In this document: positions 8,837-19,867 of the stretch, piece by piece
How the letters are laid out: every line of letters starts with the position of its first letter
Numbering within the stretch: position 1 is the stretch's first letter
From: Candidatus Polarisedimenticolaceae bacterium
Lineage (GTDB): Bacteria > Acidobacteriota > Polarisedimenticolia > Polarisedimenticolales > DASRJG01
Length of the DNA stretch: 38,436 nt
NCBI GenBank assembly: GCA_036376135.1
Contig: DASVAW010000126.1
Location: forward strand, 1 to 38,436
Direction: 5' to 3'
The notes under the pieces: model-generated
What the model was told of the DNA's origin: nothing
The model's input: the letters and a program-made list of their open reading frames with translations, nothing else
Database searches by the model: none
Position numbers and translations under genes: made by a program

Positions 8837-10243
8837 TCAGGCTTCGTCGTCTCCCGGCCCCGCGACCTGGTACTCCTTCAGCTTCCGCTGCAGCGTACGC
8901 AGCCCGATCTTGAGGAGGTCGGCCGCCTGCGTCCGGTTCCCACCGGTCCGCGCGAGAGCGTCGAGGATCGCCCGTTTCTCGATCTCCTCCATGGTCAGGG
9001 AGGGAGCCGTCGGGTCGGCTGCCGGCGATCGGAACTCGGCGGCGGCGGTCTCGGAGGCCGGCCCGCCGTGGCGGCGGTACTCCTCCGGCAGGTCGGCGAC
9101 GCCCACCTCGGCGGTGGGAACCAGGACGACGAGGCTCTCGACCAGGTTGCGCAGCTCGCGGACGTTCCCCTCCCACGGCGCCGCGACGATGGCGCGCATC
9201 GCGTCGGGGGTGAAACGCATGCCCTCCCTCCCGTTCTCCTCCGCGAACGTGCGCAGGAAATGACCCGCGAGGAGCGGGATGTCCTCCCGCCGCTCCCGCA
9301 GCGGAGGGATCCGCAGGGTCACGACCTTGAGCCGGTAGTAGAGGTCCTGGCGGAAGGCACCGTTCGCGACGGCCGCCTCGAGATCGGCGTTCGTGGCCGC
9401 GACGAGCCGGATGTCGACGCGGATGGTGTCGGTCCCGCCGACGCGCATGAACTCCCGGTTCTCCAGGACGCGCAGGAGCTTCACCTGCATCTCGAGGGGA
9501 AGCTCGCCGATCTCGTCGAGGAACAACGTCCCCTTGTCGGCGAGCTCGAACTTCCCGACCTTCCGGCCGACCGCCCCGGTGAACGACCCCTTCTCGTGAC
9601 CGAACAGCTCGGACTCGAGGATCTCCGAAGGGATCGCGGCGCAGTTGATCGGGAGGAAACGCGCCGCCTTCCGCGGCGAGTTCTCGTGCAGCGCGTTGGC
9701 GACGAGCTCCTTGCCCGTTCCGGACTCGCCGACGATCAACACGTTCGACCGCGTCGGCGCGACGAGCTCCATCTTCGCGAAGAGCTCCTCCATCGCCTTC
9801 GAATGGCCGATCAGCTTCCCGAACTTCTCGCGCAGCCGGCTCTCGAGCTCGACGACGCGGCGCGAGAGGGAGCGCTTCTCGACGATCGCCTTGGCGCGCG
9901 CGCGCAGCTCGAAGAGGTCCACGGGCTTCTGGAGATAGTCGTCGGCCCCCTGCTTCATCGCGTCCACGGCGGATTCGACGGAGCCGTGGCCGGTGATCAT
10001 GAGGATCCCGACGTCGGCGTCGATCTCCCGCGCGGCCTTGAGCACGCCGAACCCGTCGGTGCCGGGCATCATCAGGTCGGTGATCACGAGCGCGACGTCG
10101 CGGTTCTTGCGGAGGTAATCGAACGCCGGCGCGGCCTCGGCGAAGGCCTGCACCTTCCAGCCGACCTTCGAGAGGGCGCGGGAGAAGCCGTCCCGGTTCC
10201 CTTCTTCGTCGTCGATGATGACCGCGTGGGCGTTTTCGCTCAT
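8837..10243 (-). CDS. Sigma-54-dependent response regulator, NtrC family
   Basis: The 468-residue protein has a receiver domain (IIDDEE pocket, phospho-acceptor D56 in VITDLMMPG, lysine in LQKPVD). A coiled linker of about 25 residues leads to an AAA+ domain with Walker A GESGTGKE (171-178), GSFTGA (218-223) and Walker B LFLDEIGE. A Fis-type helix-turn-helix ends the protein (GGNRTQAADLLKIGLRTLQRKL). It is expected to activate sigma-54 promoters after phosphorylation, most likely by the membrane kinase encoded two genes upstream (12277-13614). Its ATG is 15 bp after the ligA stop, with no clear ribosome site. A TAGAAT hexamer overlapping the ligA stop could act as a private -10 box. Confidence 0.93.
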   Translation of the reverse strand: MSENAHAVIIDDEEGNRDGFSRALSKVGWKVQAFAEAAPAFDYLRKNRDVALVITDLMMPGTDGFGVLKAAREIDADVGILMITGHGSVESAVDAMKQGADDYLQKPVDLFELRARAKAIVEKRSLSRRVVELESRLREKFGKLIGHSKAMEELFAKMELVAPTRSNVLIVGESGTGKELVANALHENSPRKAARFLPINCAAIPSEILESELFGHEKGSFTGAVGRKVGKFELADKGTLFLDEIGELPLEMQVKLLRVLENREFMRVGGTDTIRVDIRLVAATNADLEAAVANGAFRQDLYYRLKVVTLRIPPLRERREDIPLLAGHFLRTFAEENGREGMRFTPDAMRAIVAAPWEGNVRELRNLVESLVVLVPTAEVGVADLPEEYRRHGGPASETAAAEFRSPAADPTAPSLTMEEIEKRAILDALARTGGNRTQAADLLKIGLRTLQRKLKEYQVAGPGDDEA

Positions 10244-10258
10244 GGAGGAGCGGGCATT

Positions 10259-13753
<3,495 letters not shown>

Positions 13754-14998
13754 ATGGCCGAGTTCGTTGTCGTCATCGCGGACTCGATCCGGGGGCAGGG
13801 AGGGGAGAAGACGATGGCCGAACCACTCGAGAACACCTTGAAGGGAAGTGTCCGGCTCGGGAACTACCTGAGGCGGCTGCGGGTCGGCTACGGATACTCG
13901 CTTCGTCGCGTCGAGGAGCGTGCCCGGGCGGAAGGGGGCGAGATCGACAACTCGCAGCTCAGCCGCTACGAGAAGGGCGTCTGCTACCCGTCGTTCGACA
14001 AACTGCGCGTCCTGGCCAGCGTCTTCAACGTCTCCGTCCAGGCCTTCTCGGACGTCGTGGACCTCGAAGCCTTCGAGGAGCGGTGCCCCGAGGTGGAGGA
14101 TCCTGCGGAGCTGACCGCCGCGGGCGAGGCCGCCGCTCGGGCGGGAGACTACGGGCTCGCGTTCGCCTGCTTCGAAAAGGCGGTCGAGCAGCTCGAATCG
14201 ATCGATTCCGGCGCCGGGGCGGAGGTGGGCCAGGCGCGGGTCAACCTGGCGCACGTCCTCGCCCGACTCGGAAAACTCGCCCTGGCCGAGCAGGAGCTCA
14301 AGCAGGCGCTTCGCGTCGCGGACCGCCTCGACCCGGCGGTCGCGGCCCGGGCGCTGCTGGCGCTCGCGGGCCTGCACGCCGACCAGGGTGATCTGTTCCT
14401 TGCCGAGATCGAAGCGGAGCGTGCCGAGCGGCTCTCGCGGGAGAGCGGCGACACGGCGGCGTCGGCGATGGCGGTCCACACGATCGCCCGTGTTTTCGCG
14501 GACCGCGGCCGTCATGCCGAGGCGATCGAACGTTACCGGGCCGCGGGAGAGATCTACGCCTCCCTCGGAAACGCCTACGAGGCGGCTCGGGTACGCGTCA
14601 ACATCGGCGCGCGCTTCGTGGCGCTGGGGAAGGTCCGCGAGGGCGTCCGCCTCCTCCGGGCGGCGCTGCAGGAGGCCCAGGCCTCGGGCTATCGTCGACT
14701 GGAGGCGCAGGCCTGCAGCAACCTCGGCGAAGCCTATTACCATCTCGCCGACCCGGCGCAGGCCACCGCCTGCTTCCGGCGTTCCGACTCGATCGCGGGC
14801 GGGGGGAGCGAACGGTACCCGGATCTCCTCTTCTTCAACGCCTACTACGAATGGAAGCTCGCGGTCGACCAGAAGAGCCCGACGCGGGAGAAGATCGCCT
14901 TCGGGCGCCTGAAGGTCCTCCGCTCGAGCCTCGAGCGTCGCTTCCCCGAGGTCGAGGCATTCGACGCGCTGGTGGAAAGGGGGCGCAGCCGTGCGTAG
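13754..14998 (+). CDS. XRE-type DNA-binding regulator with C-terminal TPR-like repeats
   Basis: The 414-residue protein joins a helix-turn-helix domain of the XRE/Cro type (about residues 36-95; core LRRVEERA, then NSQLSRYEKG) to a long helical region (about 115-390). The latter shows repeated TPR-like A/L patterns such as ARVNLAHVLARLG, AVHTIARVFADRG and ACSNLGEAYYHL. This is the layout of RRNPP-type cytoplasmic peptide receptors and of some sporulation or virulence regulators; no ligand is known here. The start could be the ATG at 13754 (AAGGAAGG site) or at 13814 (GGAGGGGAG site, residue 21), and the HTH is intact either way. The stop overlaps the next gene by 8 bp, so the exported protein is its likely functional partner. 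Confidence 0.8.
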   Translation: MAEFVVVIADSIRGQGGEKTMAEPLENTLKGSVRLGNYLRRLRVGYGYSLRRVEERARAEGGEIDNSQLSRYEKGVCYPSFDKLRVLASVFNVSVQAFSDVVDLEAFEERCPEVEDPAELTAAGEAAARAGDYGLAFACFEKAVEQLESIDSGAGAEVGQARVNLAHVLARLGKLALAEQELKQALRVADRLDPAVAARALLALAGLHADQGDLFLAEIEAERAERLSRESGDTAASAMAVHTIARVFADRGRHAEAIERYRAAGEIYASLGNAYEAARVRVNIGARFVALGKVREGVRLLRAALQEAQASGYRRLEAQACSNLGEAYYHLADPAQATACFRRSDSIAGGGSERYPDLLFFNAYYEWKLAVDQKSPTREKIAFGRLKVLRSSLERRFPEVEAFDALVERGRSRA

Positions 14999-15596
14999 CT
15001 CCGTCGTTGCCGCCATTCTCGTGGCCGTCGCGTTGCCGGCGTCCGCAGCGCCGCGCGACGACGCCTTCAACCGCTACGTCTCGCCCCGCCTCGACGGAAC
15101 TCCCGTCACGGTGGAGAACGTCGCCACCGGCCAGACCTGGACCGCGTGGTCCTACGCGCAGTCCGGGGAGCTCGACCTTGCGCTGTCCGTGCGCGAGGGT
15201 GACGGGCGATGGTCTCCACCGCGGTTCCTCGGCGAGCGGGACGGAGTCGACCAGATCGATCCGGCGCTGATCGCGGACGCGGCCGGCGTCGTGTATCTCG
15301 CGTACGCCGAGCGCGGCACGGGGAAGGTCCACATCGCCGCTCTGCCCCACGCATCGGCCACGTGGAACCGCGTGACGTCATTCGAGACGACGGCGGGACC
15401 GGTTGCCGCTCCTTCGTTGAAGATCGTCGGCGGCCGGCTCGTGATCGCGTTCCGGGCCGGTCGGACGGTGGAGATCCACGACCTGGCGTTGATCGCGCCG
15501 AACTCCGCGCTCGGAATCGACGATGGGCCCGACCCCTTCGGCGGCGCCGGTCAGAACGGCAACGGCGGCACGCGAGGCTGGAAGGGCCGGAAGTAG
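14991..15596 (+). CDS. Small exported protein of unknown function
   Basis: I do not recognise a family. The 201-residue product begins with a clear signal peptide (MRSSVVAAILVAVALPASAAPRD, cleavage likely after ASA). About 150 residues of beta-strand-like sequence follow, with repeats reminiscent of sialidase/BNR or beta-propeller blades (WTAWSYAQSGELDLALSVRE; ADAAGVVYLAYAERGTGKVH). The tail after about 170 is Asp/Gly/Asn-rich and ends in a basic GWKGRK. The GTG start lies inside the end of the XRE-TPR gene (8-bp overlap), so translation is coupled. At most two or three blades are present, too few for a closed propeller. A strong terminator follows 24 bp after the stop. Confidence 0.65.
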   Translation: MRSSVVAAILVAVALPASAAPRDDAFNRYVSPRLDGTPVTVENVATGQTWTAWSYAQSGELDLALSVREGDGRWSPPRFLGERDGVDQIDPALIADAAGVVYLAYAERGTGKVHIAALPHASATWNRVTSFETTAGPVAAPSLKIVGGRLVIAFRAGRTVEIHDLALIAPNSALGIDDGPDPFGGAGQNGNGGTRGWKGRK

Positions 15597-15620
15597 CCTT
15601 CGAACCACCGCTCGCGAAGA

Positions 15621-15653
15621 GGCCCCGGGCGACCGCCCGGGGCCTTCGTTTTT
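15621..15653 (+). terminator. Rho-independent terminator after the exported-protein gene
   Basis: A perfect 10-bp GC stem, GGCCCCGGGC / GCCCGGGGCC (15621-15630 and 15635-15644), with a GACC loop, is followed by TTCGTTTTT (15645-15653). It separates the XRE-TPR/exported-protein unit from the division cluster. Confidence 0.9.
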
Positions 15654-15690
15654 GGGGGCTCCGGGGAAGCCACCCCAGAGGCAGGGCTGA

Positions 15691-15801
15691 ATTCGCAGGA
15701 CCCCCACAACGTATGGGGGGATTGCGATTCGCCGCATAGCGACATTCCATACTTTCGCCCAAGATTCGCACCCCACAAACTCGCGAAAACCGCTGATTCG
15801 C
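15691..15801 (+). repeat. Four spaced ATTCGC repeats upstream of the division-cluster promoter
   Basis: ATTCGC occurs at 15691, 15727, 15764 and 15796 (spacings 36, 37 and 32 bp), three of them within GATTCGC. The last copy ends two bases before the -35 box of the mraZ promoter. The stretch is visibly richer in A/T than its surroundings. The even spacing of about three helical turns suggests binding sites on one face of the DNA, but no factor is known. Confidence 0.35.
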
Positions 15802-15802
15802 C

Positions 15803-15831
15803 TTGACATGCCCACTTCTGCTGCCTACCAT
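15803..15831 (+). promoter_or_regulatory. Sigma-70 promoter of the division and cell-wall (dcw) cluster
   Basis: A perfect -35 TTGACA (15803-15808), a 17-bp spacer and TACCAT (15826-15831, four of six matches) form the best housekeeping promoter in the window. Transcription should start near 15838, just before the GTGG repeats, giving a leader of about 135 nt before the mraZ ATG. Confidence 0.75.
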
Positions 15832-15840
15832 CCGGCCGCG

Positions 15841-15874
15841 GTGGTCCAGAGTGGAGCGTAGTGGCCTCAAGGGG
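15841..15874 (+). promoter_or_regulatory. MraZ operator: four 10-bp-phased GTGG/GGGG repeats
   Basis: GTGG occurs at 15841, 15851 and 15861, and GGGG at 15871, each exactly 10 bp apart. Known MraZ proteins bind short TGGGN or GTGG direct repeats with 10-bp phasing next to their own promoter. Here the repeats begin only a few bases after the expected transcript start, so MraZ bound here should repress its own operon. The assignment rests on motif, phasing and position. Confidence 0.8.
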
Positions 15875-15938
15875 CGCTCCTCTCCCCTGTTTTCACCCAC
15901 GGGCGGTCTGATTTCCGGCGGAGCAGTCCTAGGGGCGA

Positions 15939-15959
15939 CGGCGGCACTTCGTGTCGCCG
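15939..15959 (+). other. Leader hairpin just upstream of mraZ
   Basis: CGGCGGCAC-TTC-GTGTCGCCG can form a 9-bp stem with one G-U pair and a three-base loop, ending 13 nt before the mraZ ATG, close to the ribosome site. It may tune mraZ translation. A weaker stem, AGGGG-9-CCCCT followed by GTTTT (15870-15893), lies upstream and overlaps the fourth MraZ repeat. Confidence 0.4.
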
Positions 15960-15972
15960 CGGGACGGTAACG

Positions 15973-16413
15973 ATGCTGCGGGGCAACGCGATCGCGAAGA
16001 TCGACGAGAAGGGGCGTCTCAAGCTCCCGGCGTCGTTCCGCGCCCTGCTCGAGCCCAAGTTCGGCGGCACGTACTTCGTGACGAGTCTTCGCGGCGATTC
16101 CGTTCGCCTCTACCCGATGGAAGTCTGGATGCGGATCGAAGAGCGCCTTTCCCAGGCGTCCTCGATGAACCCGTCGGTGATCCGGTTCAAGAACATGGTC
16201 AACTACTTCGGCCAGACCGCGGTGATCGATCCCCAGGGCCGCGTGCTCGTCCACCCGCTCCTTCGCGAGCGCGCCGAGATTCGCGGCGAGGTGGTCGTGC
16301 TCGGCCAGCACGATCACCTCGAGGTCTGGAACCGCGCCAACTTCGAGAACCGGCTCGCGAGCGACCCGCTCACCGACGCCGATCTCGAGACCCTCAGCGG
16401 GTTCGGACTGTGA
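15973..16413 (+). CDS. mraZ: Transcriptional regulator MraZ
   Basis: MraZ is the DNA-binding autoregulator of the dcw cluster. It forms a ring and binds direct repeats at its own promoter. The 146-residue protein (usual range about 140-155) has two SpoVT-AbrB-type halves, each with the DxxxR signature: IDEKGRLKLP near residue 10 and IDPQGRVLVHP near residue 85. It is the first gene of the cluster, and four matching repeats lie in its leader. The ATG at 15973 has only a weak upstream ribosome site, consistent with a controlled leader. The stop overlaps the rsmH start. Confidence 0.96.
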   Translation: MLRGNAIAKIDEKGRLKLPASFRALLEPKFGGTYFVTSLRGDSVRLYPMEVWMRIEERLSQASSMNPSVIRFKNMVNYFGQTAVIDPQGRVLVHPLLRERAEIRGEVVVLGQHDHLEVWNRANFENRLASDPLTDADLETLSGFGL

Positions 16414-17393
16414 GCGCCGCGGCACTCGCGCTCGCGTCGGAGGCGGTCGTGGACCAGGCGCCCCGGCATCGCAGCGTCCTCCTGCGCGAGGTGGTCGCGT
16501 GGCTGCGTCCCACGCCCGGGGGCACGTACATCGACTGCACGCTCGGCGCCGGCGGGCACGCGGAAGCGCTGCTCGAGGCCTGCGCTCCGGACGGCCGGGT
16601 GCTCGGCCTCGACCGCGATCCCGCGGCGCTCGAGCTCGCCCGCAGGCGGCTCGCCCCGTTCGGCGCCCGGTTCACGGCCGTGCACGCCGAGCACGCCGAT
16701 CTTCTCGAGGCGGTCCGCGGGGCCGGCGTCTTCGCCGCGGACGGCATCCTCGCGGACCTCGGCGTCTCGTCGATGCAGCTCGACGACGCCGAACGTGGAT
16801 TCTCGTTCCGGAACGACGGCCCGCTCGACATGCGGATGGACCCGGGATCGGGAGCCCCGACGGCCGCCGACCTCCTCCTGAGCCTGCCGGAGGCGGAGAT
16901 CCGCCGGATCCTCCGCGTGTACGGCGAGGAGCGTCTGGCGTCGCGGATCGCGCACGCGATCGCGCGACGCCGCGAGAGCGAGCCGCTGCGTCGCACGGCC
17001 GACCTCGCGGATCTCGCGCGGCGCGCGTACGGTCCCGCGGCCCATCGTTCCCGCATCCATCCCGCGACGCGCACCTTCCAGGCGCTTCGCATCGCGGTCA
17101 ACCACGAGATCGACGGGCTCGAGCGCTTCGTCACGGATGCGGTCTCGCTCCTCCGTCGCGGCGGCCGCTTCGTCGCCATCTCGTTCCACTCGCTCGAGGA
17201 TCGCGCGGTGAAGCACACGCTGCGCGCCCTCGCCGAACGGTGCATCTGCCCGCCGGGTCTCCCGACGTGCGGATGCGGCCGGGAGAACCTCGTGCGGATC
17301 CTCACCGCGAAACCGGTGGAGCCCTCGCCCGAGGAGATCGACTCGAATCCCCGAGCCCGAAGCGCGCGACTCCGCGCGGCGGAGCGGCGATGA
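16410..17393 (+). CDS. rsmH: 16S rRNA (cytosine-1402-N4)-methyltransferase
   Basis: RsmH (formerly MraW) methylates N4 of C1402 in 16S rRNA using S-adenosylmethionine. The 327 residues compare with 313 in E. coli. The first motif, TLGAGGHAEALLE, binds the cofactor; ILADLGVSSMQLDD and GFSFRNDGPLDMRMD are family signatures, as is the late SFHSLEDRAVK block. A cysteine cluster (CICPPG...CGCG) near residue 280 is typical. The GTG start overlaps the mraZ stop as GTGA (16410-16413). The N-terminal ~17 residues before HRSVLL are poorly conserved, but no later start fits better. Confidence 0.96.
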   Translation: MSAAALALASEAVVDQAPRHRSVLLREVVAWLRPTPGGTYIDCTLGAGGHAEALLEACAPDGRVLGLDRDPAALELARRRLAPFGARFTAVHAEHADLLEAVRGAGVFAADGILADLGVSSMQLDDAERGFSFRNDGPLDMRMDPGSGAPTAADLLLSLPEAEIRRILRVYGEERLASRIAHAIARRRESEPLRRTADLADLARRAYGPAAHRSRIHPATRTFQALRIAVNHEIDGLERFVTDAVSLLRRGGRFVAISFHSLEDRAVKHTLRALAERCICPPGLPTCGCGRENLVRILTAKPVEPSPEEIDSNPRARSARLRAAERR

Positions 17394-17794
17394 CCGCGCT
17401 CCCCGCCCGGAGTCCGGCGCGCGGTTGGCGCAACCATCGCCTCGTCCGCCCGTTCGACCGCGCCAGCGGCCGCGTGCTCGCGTCCGCCGTCGCCGGCGCC
17501 TTCCTCGCGGCGAGCCCGTTCGTCGTCTACCTCGTCCAGACCACGCGACACATGGAAACCCGCTACGCCGTCGAGAAGCTGCGCGACCGTCAGGAGCGGC
17601 TGCTCGAGGCGGAGCGCCGCCTGCGGATCGAGCGGGCGGTCCTCGAGTCGCTCCCGTCGGTCGAGCCCAAGGCGGCACGCGACGCCGGCCTCGTCCCCCC
17701 CGCTCCGGGACAGGTCGTCGTCGTCCGTGTCGATGCCCCCGTGTCCGCGTCCCGGAACCCCGGTTCCAAGGGCCCCGCTCCCGCCGTGCGCTGA
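17390..17794 (+). CDS. ftsL: Cell division protein FtsL
   Basis: This short bitopic inner-membrane protein of the divisome partners FtsB and FtsQ and helps activate FtsWI. The 134 residues comprise a basic cytosolic start, one membrane helix (about 31-49) and a heptad-rich coiled coil (about 52-90; EKLRDRQERLLEAERRL). A Pro/Ala/Ser-rich tail follows. Sequence conservation in FtsL is always weak, so the call depends on architecture and on the place between rsmH and ftsI. The ATG overlaps the rsmH stop (ATGA, 17390-17393). Confidence 0.85.
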   Translation: MTALPARSPARGWRNHRLVRPFDRASGRVLASAVAGAFLAASPFVVYLVQTTRHMETRYAVEKLRDRQERLLEAERRLRIERAVLESLPSVEPKAARDAGLVPPAPGQVVVVRVDAPVSASRNPGSKGPAPAVR

Positions 17795-17830
17795 TCCGTC
17801 CTTCAGCGCTCGCGGAGGATCCCGCGTCCG

Positions 17831-19867
17831 ATGACGAGCCCGATCCGAAGCCGCGTCGCGATCCTCGCCTTCGGCGTCACCCTGCTCGCCGCGGGAATCG
17901 GCGCGCGGCTGGTTCACCTCCAGCTCGTCCTCGCCGAGGAAATGCGCGCGAAGGCGGACCGGCAGCACCGCCAGACGATCGAGGTCGACGGGCAGCGCGG
18001 GGCGATCCTCGACCGCGAGGGACGCGAGTTCGCGGTGAGCGTGACGACGTATTCGCTTTACGTCCATCCGCGCCAGGTTCGCAACGGCGACGCGGCCGCG
18101 CGCCTGCTCGCCCCCGTGCTCGGCGTGCCCGTCTCGCGCCTTCAGGAGATCTTCCGTTCCGAGCGGCGCTTCGAGTGGATCGCGCGACGGCTCGACCCCG
18201 GCACCCACAAGGCCGTGATGGCCCTCGCCGAGAAGGGGCTCGAGGTGGGCCGCGGGCGACCGATCGACTTCCAGGAGGAGCCCAAGCGCTTCTACCCCCA
18301 GGGCCCGCTCGCGACCCAGATCGTGGGTTTCGCGAACATCGACCAGCGCGGCGTCGAGGGGGTGGAGCTCAAGTTCAACGACGTGCTTCAGGGCGGTCCG
18401 TCGACCTACCTCGCGCTCCGGGACGGCGGCCAGGTCAACACGCTCCAGCTCATCCGACCGGCGACGAAGCCCGCGACCGACGTCGTGCTCACGCTCGATC
18501 TCGTCCTCCAGCACATGGTCGAGCGGGAGCTCGACCGGGCCATGGAGCAGACCGGCGCCCTCGCGGCGAGCGCGGTCCTGCTCGACCCGCGCACCGGCGA
18601 GGTGCTCGCGATGGCGAACCGGCCGGCCCCCGATCCCGTGAACTACGGCAAGGCCCCCACCGAGGCCCGCCGCAATCGCGCGGTCACCGACGTGTACGAG
18701 CCGGGCTCCACGTTCAAGGTGCTCACCACCGCCGCGGCGCTCGAGCAGGGCACGATCTCCCCGGAGCAGCGATTCGACTGCAGGCCGTTCACGCTCCACT
18801 CGAAGCCCTACACGGACGTGCATCCCTACGGCGTGTTGAGCGTCCGCGAGATCCTCGAGCACTCGAGCAACGTCGGGGCGATCCGCATGGCGCTCTCGAT
18901 GCCTCGCGACCGGTTCCGCGAGCAGCTGGTCGCGTTCGGCATCGGCCGCCGGACCGGAATCGAGCTCCCCGGCGAGGCGCGGGGTTCCGTTCCCCGGCTC
19001 CAGGACATGTCCGGCCTCTCGGTGCCGTCGATGGCGATGGGCTACGAGATCCAGGTCACGCCGCTCCAGCTGGTCTCCGCGATCGGCGCGATCGCCAACG
19101 ACGGCGTCCTGATGCCGCCGCGCATCGTCCGCGGCTTTCGCGGCGAGGACGGCGTCTTCGTCCCGGCCGCCGCTCCCGAGCCCCGGAAAGCCGTCTCCGC
19201 GCGTACGGCGGTAACCGTCGCCAACATGCTCGAGGGCGTCGTCGTCCGCGGCACCGGAAAGGCGGCGGCGATACCCGGCTACCACGTCGCCGGAAAGACC
19301 GGAACCGCACGCAAGGTCAAGAACGGAACGTACGCCCGCGAGTATTACGCGTCCTTCACCGCCTTCGCCCCGCTGCACGACCCGAGGATCGCGGGCATCG
19401 TCGTGCTCGACACGCCGGCGGGCGGGATCTACTACGGCGGCCAGACCGCGGCTCCCGCGCTCGGCCGCGTCTTCGCCGACGCCCTGGCGTACCTCGGGGT
19501 CGCACCCGACGACGACCCATGGAAACCCCGCGAGGAGGCCCTCGAGAAGAAGCGCGCCGAGGAGGCCGCGCGGGAGGCCAAGCGGCGCCTGGCCGAGGCC
19601 AAGGCACGCCGCAAGAAACCCAAGCCCGCGCCCAAGCCGGCGGACGAGGCGGTCGCGCAGGCGCCACGCCCCATCGGCCCCGGAGACGTTCCCGACCTCG
19701 CGGGGGCCGGCCTGCGGCAGGCGGTCGTCGCGCTCACCGCGCGCGGCTGTCGCGCGCGCGTCGAAGGGCGGGGCGTCGTCGTCGCGCAGAGCCCCGACCC
19801 CGGCACGCCGATCGACGCCGGCATGACCTGCGTCGTGACGCTGGGCGAAGCTCCGGGGAAGTCGTGA
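17831..19867 (+). CDS. ftsI: Septal peptidoglycan transpeptidase FtsI (PBP3 class) with a C-terminal PASTA-like domain
   Basis: This class B penicillin-binding protein cross-links septal peptidoglycan with FtsW. The 678 residues comprise a short cytosolic start, one membrane helix (8-30) and a dimerisation domain (about 48-215). The transpeptidase domain has all three active-site motifs: S293-TFK, S345-SN and K489-TG. An Ala/Lys/Arg-rich linker (about 560-605) leads to one PASTA-like domain (about 611-676; PGDVPDLAGAGLRQAVVAL). PASTA tails are best known from Gram-positive PBP2x and SpoVD. The ATG is 37 bp after ftsL with a distant GGAGGA site. The stop overlaps the murE start. Confidence 0.95.
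   Translation: MTSPIRSRVAILAFGVTLLAAGIGARLVHLQLVLAEEMRAKADRQHRQTIEVDGQRGAILDREGREFAVSVTTYSLYVHPRQVRNGDAAARLLAPVLGVPVSRLQEIFRSERRFEWIARRLDPGTHKAVMALAEKGLEVGRGRPIDFQEEPKRFYPQGPLATQIVGFANIDQRGVEGVELKFNDVLQGGPSTYLALRDGGQVNTLQLIRPATKPATDVVLTLDLVLQHMVERELDRAMEQTGALAASAVLLDPRTGEVLAMANRPAPDPVNYGKAPTEARRNRAVTDVYEPGSTFKVLTTAAALEQGTISPEQRFDCRPFTLHSKPYTDVHPYGVLSVREILEHSSNVGAIRMALSMPRDRFREQLVAFGIGRRTGIELPGEARGSVPRLQDMSGLSVPSMAMGYEIQVTPLQLVSAIGAIANDGVLMPPRIVRGFRGEDGVFVPAAAPEPRKAVSARTAVTVANMLEGVVVRGTGKAAAIPGYHVAGKTGTARKVKNGTYAREYYASFTAFAPLHDPRIAGIVVLDTPAGGIYYGGQTAAPALGRVFADALAYLGVAPDDDPWKPREEALEKKRAEEAAREAKRRLAEAKARRKKPKPAPKPADEAVAQAPRPIGPGDVPDLAGAGLRQAVVALTARGCRARVEGRGVVVAQSPDPGTPIDAGMTCVVTLGEAPGKS

Noticed and set aside
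13754-13813. Separate short leader peptide before the XRE-TPR gene
   Set aside because: The 20 codons are in frame with the gene and have no stop, so this is only a question of start choice.
15701-15719. CCCCCA-7-TGGGGG stem as a second terminator
   Set aside because: The stem is only 6 bp and is not followed by a T run; the strong terminator lies just upstream at 15621-15653.
16394-19378. Minus-strand open frame of 994 codons across rsmH, ftsL and ftsI
   Set aside because: No recognisable protein features, and it overlaps conserved dcw genes.
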